A DNA stretch of 45,087 bases from Microcaldota archaeon. GTDB taxonomy: Archaea > Micrarchaeota > Micrarchaeia > Norongarragalinales > UBA8480. The translations under genes were made by a program, and so were the position numbers. The stretch's first letter is position 1. Every line of letters starts with the position of its first letter. Below are positions 39,701-45,087 of this stretch, one piece after another. The notes beneath the pieces were generated by a model. That model made no database searches. It had not been told where the DNA came from and saw nothing but the letters and a program-made list of their open reading frames with translations. Location of the stretch: NCBI GenBank assembly GCA_023247085.1, contig JAHFHC010000008.1, forward strand, positions 1-45,087. The letters run 5' to 3'.

Positions 39701-40117
39701 AGCAACTTAGCAGAAGTTTTCAAAATCCAAGCAATTGACACCCGCAGGACAACCACCAACGACATCGTTGAAATCTGCCGCGTGCTTGGCGTTGAAGCTG
39801 CACGCAATGCAATAATAGTTGAACTACTCAAAGTCATGGAAGCACAAGATCTAGACGTTGACATGCGTCACATCATGTTAATCGCTGACTCAATGACAGT
39901 TGGCGGAGCAGTTGAAAGCATCGGGCGACACGGGCTAGCAGGCAAAAAAGCATCTGTGTTAGCACGAGCAGCTTTTGAAGAAACTTCAAAACACTTAATC
40001 AACGCAGTTGTCAAAGGCGAAAACGACAAACTCCGCGGAATAACCGAAAACATAATCATCGGTCAAACCATCCCATGCGGAACAGGCGAAGTCGACCTAG
40101 AAATGGCAGTTGAATAG
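36719..40117 (+). CDS. rpoA: RNA polymerase largest subunit, fused A'-A''
   Basis: The 1132-residue catalytic subunit. Visible in order: the clamp zinc sites CKSCGGRMKSCAGHFG and CRKCSRVMTN with CPHCNEK, the RQPSLHRVSMM region, the active-site NADYDGDEMNVHVPQ, the bridge-helix GVNPAKTGYMQRRL, and without interruption the A''-type AAQSIGEPGTQMTLRTFH (about residue 818) and the jaw/clamp C-terminus to GEVDLEMAVE. Many archaea encode A' and A'' separately; here they are one ORF, and it is somewhat shorter than the usual sum. No intein is present. It follows B' by 24 bases and ends the operon. Confidence 0.97.
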   Translation: MRLIDSIEFSLFSPDQVRKMSSVKITVPDTYDEDGYPIQGGLADQRLGVIDPGLKCKSCGGRMKSCAGHFGNIELVRPVIHVGFAKTVYQLLKAVCRKCSRVMTNATDLDAVKRAAQCPHCNEKQVVIKFVKPTNYYEADRKLLPNEIRERLERIPDQDLQQLGVKIRPELAVLTVLLVPPVNVRPSITLETGERSEDDLTHKLVDIIRINQRLGENIDAGAPQLIIEDLWELLQYHVVTYYDNETAGIPPARHRSGRQLKTLFQRLKGKEGRFRYNLSGKRVNFSARTVVSPDPALSINQLGVPQEIAQELTIPVSVTEWNLDSIKEFVRLNPGKINYVIRPDARRKKLTVANLDEILKEITPGYQIERQLIDGDLVIFNRQPSLHRVSMMCHEVVVLPGKTFRFNVADCSPYNADYDGDEMNVHVPQNEEAQSEAEMLMKVEGQMLSPRNGMPLITPSLDHISGLYVMTNFDYVFDRQQAWEVLSQSNIEKEFSQNTITGKELFSLLLPSDFSGEYTTKSKTKTIIKKGKLLDGYLDSKVSTAIVRDLFLKHGPTVAGKYVDEATRLSSTVVKMFGLSLSLEDYELNETATKQLAEIVRESRKRVRFLVSKYRKNTLERQPGKTMKETLEEQIMDCLEEARSACNSVISQNIKNRHVSFNDKTFHVNSALMMASAGARGSKINVIQMAGLVGQQAIRGKRPTSGYKNRLLPHFKRGDLSDEARGFVDRSFKTGLTPVQYFFHGAGGRDSVVDKGVNPAKTGYMQRRLVNAIQDFIVKPDLSVRDAEGRIVQFKYGDDSLDITNGKQIAYGEPVGVTAAQSIGEPGTQMTLRTFHYAGVASLAQLGFTRLVEIVDARKSPKKPVMEVYLQAPFNKDYNKAKQIAAEIEQVTLEKVAEVNEDFEKKAIQIKFNEEMLKEHALTIDAVVEKIKTVAPYEGQGGKTITIKPKVETLRNVRKITNRLREMTLKGIEGISRAIIIEKEGNEYTLATEGSNLAEVFKIQAIDTRRTTTNDIVEICRVLGVEAARNAIIVELLKVMEAQDLDVDMRHIMLIADSMTVGGAVESIGRHGLAGKKASVLARAAFEETSKHLINAVVKGENDKLRGITENIIIGQTIPCGTGEVDLEMAVE

Positions 40118-40137
40118 AAAACGCCCCTCTGCCCCAC

Positions 40138-40160
40138 TTCTTTTTTTCTATTTTTATCTC
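40138..40160 (+). terminator. T-rich tract after rpoA
   Basis: CTTCTTTTTTTCTATTTTTA lies about 20 bases past the rpoA stop and is a good candidate archaeal terminator for the polymerase operon. The remaining bases up to 40246 hold no gene. Confidence 0.5.
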
Positions 40161-40245
40161 TTCCTAGCGCAGGCATTCAAAGTATGTGCTAAAAGCTATA
40201 AGTTAACCGTAGAAGTTGAAAAAAAAAGATAATTATCGAGAGAAC

Positions 40246-40629
40246 CTAGCCTTGAATTCTCTTTCCGAGTATGACGTTCGGTTTTCCCTTGAAATCACTG
40301 TCACTGGTTAAAAGCTTTAAATCGTGGATTATTGCGGTTGCATAAATCAGGCTATCTGCAAATGACAAGCCAAACCGGTGAGATAGTTCTGCTGCCTTTT
40401 CACTTGTTTCTTTAGTTGCATCTATAATTTTATAGTTGTTAAGTTTTGTCTTAATGTTCTGCCATTCGGATGTTTTGCCGCGATTTAACAGGAATTTGTA
40501 GATTTCGCCGTAGGTAATTGCCGATATAACTAAATCGGCAGTGGCTAGAATTTCTTTTGTTTCCGGAGCACTATTTTGTTCAAAGAAATCTATCAAGGCT
40601 GAGGTGTCAATCAAAAGTTCGCCAGTCAT
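40246..40629 (-). CDS. vapC: VapC-type PIN-domain toxin
   Basis: A 127-residue PIN-domain ribonuclease. The acidic residues are at the expected places: Asp in LLIDTSALIDFF, Glu in TYGEIYKFL, Asp in LSFADSLIYATA and Asp in LLTSDSDF. Such toxins cleave tRNA or rRNA when freed from antitoxin. The start overlaps the vapB end by 23 bases on the same strand, the standard antitoxin-first arrangement. Confidence 0.92.
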   Translation of the reverse strand: MTGELLIDTSALIDFFEQNSAPETKEILATADLVISAITYGEIYKFLLNRGKTSEWQNIKTKLNNYKIIDATKETSEKAAELSHRFGLSFADSLIYATAIIHDLKLLTSDSDFKGKPNVILGKRIQG

Positions 40630-40810
40630 CCTTATCCCGCTTAAATGGAGGTAATCCTTTCAAACTGCCTTCTAGGTCTTTTATAAGTAAGAAACTGCGC
40701 GACTGTGCCAGCTTTTTTACTGTTTCATCATAGCTTTTTGTTTTGAACACTTCCCGAAACGCATCTAGCGTCTTCTTAGTGTCTTCTTTTACAGGTATAT
40801 TCACGTACAT
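40607..40810 (-). CDS. vapB: VapB-type antitoxin
   Basis: A 67-residue antitoxin with an N-terminal DNA-binding segment YVNIPVKEDTKKTLDAFR (ribbon-helix-helix/AbrB-like) and a C-terminal tail LKGLPPFKRDKDDW that would fill the toxin active site. Overlap with vapC and a palindrome at its promoter support autoregulation. Confidence 0.85.
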   Translation of the reverse strand: MYVNIPVKEDTKKTLDAFREVFKTKSYDETVKKLAQSRSFLLIKDLEGSLKGLPPFKRDKDDWRTFD

Positions 40811-40845
40811 ATTGCAACACTTTATTACAATGAATTATTGCAATA
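40810..40845. promoter_or_regulatory. VapB operator palindrome and TATA box
   Basis: TATTGCAA (40810-40817) and TTGCAATA (40838-40845) are perfect inverted repeats 28 bp apart centre to centre. On the minus strand a TTTAAATATT box lies about 30 nt before the vapB start. The palindrome spans start and promoter, as expected for antitoxin autorepression. Confidence 0.6.
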
Positions 40846-40915
40846 TTTAAAGCTTTTGTCATTTTCCGTAAGTGTTTTAGAAAAATCCCATGTACCTTTT
40901 TTTCTATTTGCTTAC

Positions 40916-41491
40916 TTATTTGGCTCTTTCTTCTTTTCCTGTCGCACGTTTTTCTCGTCTAACTCTTTCAATATAAGCGCGGACTTTGTCGCGGTAGTCA
41001 CACATTTTGTAAGGCTTTTTAACGTCTATACCCATACGCGTAAGTTGCTTTTTCCGTTCAGGACTAACCGAATCATGTACGTGGCTAATAGTGTAGTCTT
41101 TATATTGTTCTTTCAAATGTTTTACAATTGCGTAGTGTATTAAGTCACCAATTCCGATTCCAGTTGGACTCTTTACTGAAGTCCATTTGCGTTCAAATGG
41201 AACAAAGTCGCACCATATCACAAGTTTTTTATTAGGGTGAATCAATACAGATGCGTATCCAAAAGAGTTACCAGGCAAATCCTCAGGAAAGGCCATAGCA
41301 TGCATTTTATTAGTATATCCCGCAAGTCGACTAAGTTGTTGTTTTGAAAGTGGAATGTAAACACTATTTCTATTAATTGTCGGTAGTTTTTCGCGCCGGC
41401 GCCATTTAGCCTGCCGAAAAGTAAACCCTATAGCCGAACCTTTTGGAGTTTCTTCTGTCTTAATTCTGCCTATAATCCCGCGCTTAACCAT
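40916..41491 (-). CDS. GNAT-like protein with basic tail
   Basis: A 191-residue protein. The middle GIGIGDLIHYAIVKHLKEQYKDYTISHV (about residues 112-139) resembles a GNAT acetyl-CoA-binding motif, and SPERKKQLTRMGID follows where GNAT proteins have their next strand. The first 50 residues are basic, and the C-terminal 25 residues are a highly charged Arg/Lys/Glu helix. Substrate unknown. It shares the overall plan of the gene at 26478, with weak sequence similarity. Divergent from the second swivel gene. Confidence 0.5.
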   Translation of the reverse strand: MVKRGIIGRIKTEETPKGSAIGFTFRQAKWRRREKLPTINRNSVYIPLSKQQLSRLAGYTNKMHAMAFPEDLPGNSFGYASVLIHPNKKLVIWCDFVPFERKWTSVKSPTGIGIGDLIHYAIVKHLKEQYKDYTISHVHDSVSPERKKQLTRMGIDVKKPYKMCDYRDKVRAYIERVRREKRATGKEERAK

Positions 41492-41577
41492 AAGAGTTTT
41501 TTCGTTGCAAGAAAATAAATAGCTGCGCAGTAACCACGTGCTATTGTTTTAATAACGTTTTTTGTCTAATTGCTTTT

Positions 41578-43107
41578 ATGAATCGTGCTAATCCCGAAGA
41601 GTGGAAAATAGTCGCGCGTGACCACGCTAGTGTTTACTTTCACATGGCTGCTTATTGCTTGGCTGAAACTTCTCGCTTGAGTGAAGTAATCGGCAAAAAT
41701 GACGATTTAATTTGCGATTGCAAAGGTGGAAGTTCGTGGCGTTGGAGCGAACACATTCGAGACTTTACTCACTTAGGTGAACTCACGTTAAAAAAACTCG
41801 AGGACAAGAAATTTTTCAAAACAGTTATTGACAAAAACGAATTAGCTATATTTGCAGTTCAGAAATTTGTCCACAAGCTTGAAAAAACTGATTTGTCAAA
41901 GAAGTCAAACCAAGACTTGGCAAAACTTTACGTTGATTTGTTTAACTTATGGGTTGAAATGAACTTATGGGGTCACGTAGTTAACCTAGCTGATTTTGAA
42001 CACTTTTTACTATCAACAAAAATAAACGCATTTCTCAAAAAGCGAATTGAAACTGCAAAGTTAAGTTATGCTGTTTCTGAAGTTTTTGGCGTGTTGGCAA
42101 CTCCAAACCAACGCAGCGAAGTACGCGTGCAAGATGTTGATTTATTGAAAATATTAGCCGAAATTGAAAAAGACAATCAATCAGTAAAAACTTTTCAAAA
42201 GCCCGTTGATGAAATCTTATCAAATTTGCCAAAATTTCCAAAACTTAAGAAACTCTTAAGTCAGCACGTTGCGTTGCACAAGTGGAGCCAGTTTCACTAC
42301 GATGGACCGACAGTTCTTGACGAACGTTATTTTGTTGAAAATCTTCGCGTTTTATTAAACGAAGGGGCAAAAGCTAGTGACAAGCTAGAGGAAATCTTGA
42401 AACACGAAGAGCAAATTAAAGAAAAACAAATTCAACTTACAAAGGAACTCAAGTTAACTCGAGAGGAACGGTATTGGATTGAAGTAGCTCAGCAATTTGG
42501 ATACGTAAAAGCGCTGCGTAAAGATATTGTTGCAGAAGCAAGTGGAATCGCGCATTTTTTAATCAAAGAAGTAGCAAAGCGGCTGCAGTTGACGCAAAAG
42601 CAAGTTAAGTTTTCAACACACTTAGAAATTGCAGACGCTTTACACGGTAAAGCATTTGACGTTGCTGAAGTTAATCGGAGAACTGAATATTGTGTTATCA
42701 CTGCAACTGACAAAGTTGAAATCTACACTGGGCAAAAAGCAGTTGAACTTGCCAAATTCATCCGCGAGTCAGAAACTTCAACTGACGTTAAGGAAATTCG
42801 GGGGTCTCCAGCATATCCGGGTAAAACTACTGGTGTTGTTAAAATCATTGCGCGTGTGGGTCACATGTCGAAGTTTCACAAAGGCGACATTTTAGTTTCT
42901 CCTGCAACTAATCCTAATTTGTTGTCAATCATGAAAATCGCTGGTGCAATTGTCACTGACGAAGGCGGAGTTACGTGTCATGCTGCAATTGTTTCTCGCG
43001 AATTGAAAATTCCGTGTGTTATTGGCACTAAAGTTGCAACAAAGTGGCTTAAAGATGGCGACGAAGTAGAAGTTGACGCCATCAACGGAGTTGTAACTAA
43101 ACTGTGA
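41578..43107 (+). CDS. Phosphohistidine-swivel protein lacking ATP-grasp domain (paralogue 2)
   Basis: A 509-residue paralogue of 27673-29187, with the same order of segments. The C-terminal swivel domain contains RGSPAYPGKTTGVVKII, ILVSPATNPNLLSIMKIAGAIV and the phospho-His loop GGVTCHAAIVSREL. The helical N-terminal region shares WVEMNLWGHVVNLADFEHFL, W-x-QF-x-YDGP, and RYWIEVAQQFGYVKALRKD. Conservation of these blocks between two diverged copies suggests they form a binding or catalytic site. The acylphosphatase start overlaps its last codons, so the two are co-translated, which hints at phosphoryl chemistry in a shared pathway (inference). Confidence 0.82.
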   Translation: MNRANPEEWKIVARDHASVYFHMAAYCLAETSRLSEVIGKNDDLICDCKGGSSWRWSEHIRDFTHLGELTLKKLEDKKFFKTVIDKNELAIFAVQKFVHKLEKTDLSKKSNQDLAKLYVDLFNLWVEMNLWGHVVNLADFEHFLLSTKINAFLKKRIETAKLSYAVSEVFGVLATPNQRSEVRVQDVDLLKILAEIEKDNQSVKTFQKPVDEILSNLPKFPKLKKLLSQHVALHKWSQFHYDGPTVLDERYFVENLRVLLNEGAKASDKLEEILKHEEQIKEKQIQLTKELKLTREERYWIEVAQQFGYVKALRKDIVAEASGIAHFLIKEVAKRLQLTQKQVKFSTHLEIADALHGKAFDVAEVNRRTEYCVITATDKVEIYTGQKAVELAKFIRESETSTDVKEIRGSPAYPGKTTGVVKIIARVGHMSKFHKGDILVSPATNPNLLSIMKIAGAIVTDEGGVTCHAAIVSRELKIPCVIGTKVATKWLKDGDEVEVDAINGVVTKL

Positions 43108-43400
43108 AAGTTTTTTCAGTTGTTAGTGGTGAAGTACAAGGGGTTGGGTTTCGTGCATTTGTTGCTAGATTAGCGCGAGAACTCAACTTAGCTGGCTTGA
43201 CAAAAAATCATCACGGTGGATCTGTGTTAGTTTTTCTCGATGGTAGCAAGAAAGACATTGACGAATTTCTTGAAATAATTAAGACGACGAAACAAGGGAG
43301 TTTCGGAATCCATGTTGAGCAAGTAAAAGTTTTTCAAGAAGGCGAAAAAGGCTTTGAACCACCTTGGCGCAAATATGTTGGTTTCCAAATCGATAGCTAA
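43104..43400 (+). CDS. acyP: Acylphosphatase
   Basis: A 98-residue acylphosphatase that hydrolyses carboxyl-phosphate bonds. The signature GEVQGVGFRAFVARLAREL carries the catalytic Arg, and TKNHHGGSVLVFLDG carries the catalytic Asn. It starts with GTG at 43104, overlapping the stop of the swivel-protein gene by four bases, an unusually tight pairing. The C-terminal WRKYVGFQI fits the last strand of the fold. Confidence 0.93.
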   Translation: MKVFSVVSGEVQGVGFRAFVARLARELNLAGLTKNHHGGSVLVFLDGSKKDIDEFLEIIKTTKQGSFGIHVEQVKVFQEGEKGFEPPWRKYVGFQIDS

Positions 43401-43447
43401 ATTATATTCTAATGCCGCTTACTATTTTTTTATTAGCGATAACGCCA

Positions 43448-43460
43448 ATAATTATATATA
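43448..43460 (+). promoter_or_regulatory. TATA box of the cytidylyltransferase-like gene
   Basis: AATAATTATATATA lies about 25-30 nt upstream of the ATG at 43483, the spacing expected for an archaeal promoter and a short or absent leader. Confidence 0.55.
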
Positions 43461-43482
43461 GGGCGGCAGCACGAGATGTTGT

Positions 43483-43920
43483 ATGAGCAAAAAAATAGTT
43501 GTAGCAGTAAGCGGCGGATTTGACCCAGTGCACATCGGACACGTTCGAATGTTCAACGAAGCAAAGAAATTGGGCGATAAACTAGTTGTTATATTAAATA
43601 ATGACAATTGGCTCCGCTTAAAGAAAGGGTTCGCGTTCATGCCAGAGGCGGAACGCAAAGAAATCATTGAATCATTTAGAGCTGTAGACGAAGTTCTAGT
43701 GACCTTTCACGAGAAAGGAACTACTGATTTATCTGTTTGTCGTGAACTTGAGTTCTTGAAACCCGATATATTTGCCAACGGTGGCGACAGGAAAGCTGAC
43801 AACATCCCCGAATACGAATTATGCAACCGTCTAGGCATCCGAATGGTGTTCAACATCGGCCCAGGCGGCAAAGTTCAAAGCTCAAGCGAACTGGTGAAAA
43901 AAGCCACCAAAGTTATGTAA
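43483..43920 (+). CDS. Cytidylyltransferase-like nucleotidyltransferase
   Basis: A 145-residue enzyme of the HxGH nucleotidyltransferase family that transfers CMP or AMP from a nucleoside triphosphate. Motifs: SGGFDPVHIGHVRMF (HIGH), NNDNWLRLKKG, a later FANGGDRKADNIPE, and a C-terminal SSSELVKKA in place of the ISSTxIR motif. Candidates are archaeal FAD synthase (RibL), glycerol-phosphate cytidylyltransferase and ADP-heptose-type enzymes. Sequence alone does not separate them. Confidence 0.85.
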   Translation: MSKKIVVAVSGGFDPVHIGHVRMFNEAKKLGDKLVVILNNDNWLRLKKGFAFMPEAERKEIIESFRAVDEVLVTFHEKGTTDLSVCRELEFLKPDIFANGGDRKADNIPEYELCNRLGIRMVFNIGPGGKVQSSSELVKKATKVM

Positions 43921-43922
43921 GA

Positions 43923-44762
43923 CTATCTGCTAATTCGGTTTACTATTTGTTTTAATAGCGATGGCGTGCTTACTGCGACTATTGCATATGTTGCATTAAA
44001 GTCAAATTTTACGTTGTCAATTGGTTTACCTTTCAAATCGGTTATTGCACCGCCGGATTCTTTTACCAATAAATACCCCGCGCCTAGTTCATGCGCTTTT
44101 TGCCAAGCTAGGCTTACATATGCATCAAACATTCCACTACTAACTCCAGCTAGGTGAAAAGCGGCTGCGCCAAAATTTTTAACCCATGCATCGTGATGAA
44201 TACGCTTCAGTTTAACAACGTTCTTCTGCGCACCATAGTGGTCAACCGTGATTAATGACAATCGGTTAATTTTTTCGTTTTTCATTTTTATAATTTTCTT
44301 GCCATTAAAATAAGTTCCATTGCCTCGTATCGCAATCCAAGTATTTCCAGAATTATGTTCAATCACTCCCGCAGCAATTGCGTCTTTGAAACAAGGTGAA
44401 GTGGAATCAAAAATAGTAACTACTGTACAAAATGGTAAACTGCCATACCCGCGAAGATAATTCTCAGTCCCATCCAAATCATCAATAGCAATAGTATATA
44501 ATGGATTATTTGTTAAAGTCAATTTGCCAGTTTCTTCACTGTAAAGAATTGCTGGCAATTTACTATTTTTAAAAAATTTACAGAGCGCAGCTGAAATTAA
44601 CTTATCTGCGCGTGTGGCGATATTCAAATTTCCATTTGCAGATACTTTGGTTACGCCTTTTTTTCCAGCTAACTCTAGTGTTTTAGCAGATAATCTGAGT
44701 GCATCTAAACAAAGCGCACGTAATTTCTTTGTGCTAAATAGCGTCTGCGTTTTTTGTCCCAT
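43923..44762 (-). CDS. Inositol monophosphatase-family phosphatase
   Basis: A 279-residue Mg2+-dependent sugar phosphatase (IMPase/FBPase superfamily). The metal-binding acids appear as YSEETGKL and IAIDDLDGTENYLRG, a variant of the usual D-P-I/L-D-G-T with Asp in place of Pro. The second motif is changed too: WQKAHELGAGYLLVKESGGAITDLKGKP replaces the typical WDxAAGxLLVxEAGG. In archaea such enzymes can act on inositol phosphate or fructose 1,6-bisphosphate. It converges with the cytidylyltransferase-like gene, stops three bases apart. Confidence 0.87.
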   Translation of the reverse strand: MGQKTQTLFSTKKLRALCLDALRLSAKTLELAGKKGVTKVSANGNLNIATRADKLISAALCKFFKNSKLPAILYSEETGKLTLTNNPLYTIAIDDLDGTENYLRGYGSLPFCTVVTIFDSTSPCFKDAIAAGVIEHNSGNTWIAIRGNGTYFNGKKIIKMKNEKINRLSLITVDHYGAQKNVVKLKRIHHDAWVKNFGAAAFHLAGVSSGMFDAYVSLAWQKAHELGAGYLLVKESGGAITDLKGKPIDNVKFDFNATYAIVAVSTPSLLKQIVNRISR

Positions 44763-44796
44763 GTTATTTTTATACTTGTGCGACTTTTATGAGTAT

Positions 44797-45087
44797 ATGC
44801 TAGTTATAGCGTGTTCAAATGGCGGGGAAATTGGCAAAAAACTAGCCAAGCACCTCGGGGTAAAGTATTCTGAGTTGTGGAAAGAAGTTTTTCCAGATGG
44901 AGAATTACGCTTGCGTTTCAATGTTGACGTAAAGGGAAAACAAGTTGTGTTTGTGCAGGGTTTTTCTCCTTCTCCAAATGAGAGTTTACTTGAATTGTTA
45001 TTTGCTATTCGCACTGCAAAGGAATTAGGCGCCAAAAAAGTAACTGTTGTTGCACCTTATTTTGGGTACATGAGGCAAGACAGGCGA
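44797..45087 (+). CDS. prs: Ribose-phosphate pyrophosphokinase (3' end outside window)
   Basis: PRPP synthetase, which makes 5-phosphoribosyl diphosphate from ribose 5-phosphate and ATP for nucleotide, His and Trp synthesis. The 97 visible residues contain CSNGGEIGKKLAKHLG, FPDGELRLRF, QGFSPSPNESLLELLFAI, GAKKVTVVAPYFGYMRQDR, all characteristic of the N-terminal domain. The frame is open at the window end. The ATG at 44797 begins MLVIACS; divergent from the IMPase gene with 34 bp between starts. Confidence 0.95.
   Translation, partial: MLVIACSNGGEIGKKLAKHLGVKYSELWKEVFPDGELRLRFNVDVKGKQVVFVQGFSPSPNESLLELLFAIRTAKELGAKKVTVVAPYFGYMRQDRR

Noticed and set aside
36719-40117. Intein in rpoA
   Set aside because: Polymerase motifs run on without any inserted Hint or endonuclease block.

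Overview
The window is a gene-dense stretch of an AT-rich archaeal genome. The evidence is archaeal information processing throughout: a proteasome alpha subunit, an SBDS-Rrp4-Rrp41-Rrp42-L37Ae exosome operon, aIF2-alpha, Nop10, ribosomal proteins L44e, S27e and L15e, RNase P proteins Rpp30 and Pop5, a PriL/PriS/GINS replication cluster, a multi-subunit RNA polymerase, intron-containing tRNA genes without an encoded CCA, and TATA boxes about 25-30 nt upstream of several starts that suggest leaderless mRNAs. Several proteins are compact or shortened (L15e, Rpp30, PriL) and tRNA introns lie at unusual positions. This fits a small-genome, DPANN-like lineage, but the sequence alone does not fix the phylum.

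Layout. 1-3.1 kb (minus): truncated ABC-transporter ATPase, a Yip1-like membrane protein and a protein with eight 43-residue tandem repeats. 3.2-6.1 kb: secreted and membrane proteins, then an apparent electron-transfer group (cupredoxin lipoprotein, RnfD/NqrB-like membrane protein, ferric-reductase-like haem membrane protein). 6.1-11 kb: DEAD-box helicase, NikR-like metal sensor divergent from a ZIP transporter, a 38-residue pilin-like peptide, a methyltransferase and leucyl aminopeptidase. 11.1-15.3 kb: replication genes (priL, priS, GINS), then translation genes (L44e, S27e, aIF2-alpha, Nop10). 15.3-20.1 kb: PAC2 protein, TtuA-like thiolase with its ubiquitin-like sulfur carrier, L15e, Rpp30, XTP pyrophosphatase, a TIKI/TraB-like protein and Pop5. 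20.2-25 kb: proteasome/SBDS/exosome operon ending in an unrecognised basic protein.

25.0-25.6 kb is the oddest segment. It holds a tRNA-Pro split by two introns (one at the T-stem/T-loop junction), a broken 5' half of tRNA-Tyr in a tandem duplication, and an intact tRNA-Tyr with a canonical intron. Related T-rich/A-rich hairpin sequences occur in both tRNA-Pro introns and at the break in the duplicated tRNA-Tyr half. Next come a gene interrupted by an in-frame amber codon (25.6-26.4 kb), a GNAT-like protein, a Nudix hydrolase and tRNA-Asp.

27.7-32.8 kb: a phosphohistidine-swivel protein, a P-type Ca2+-like ATPase and a helical protein. 33-40.1 kb: the RNA polymerase operon rpoH-rpoB''-rpoB'-rpoA, in which B is split but A' and A'' are fused. 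40.2-45.1 kb: a VapBC toxin-antitoxin pair, a GNAT-like protein, a second swivel paralogue with acylphosphatase, a cytidylyltransferase-like enzyme, an IMPase-family phosphatase and the start of PRPP synthetase. Apart from the tRNA locus, no stretch over 300 bases lacks a gene. No rRNA, CRISPR array, transposase or prophage was seen.
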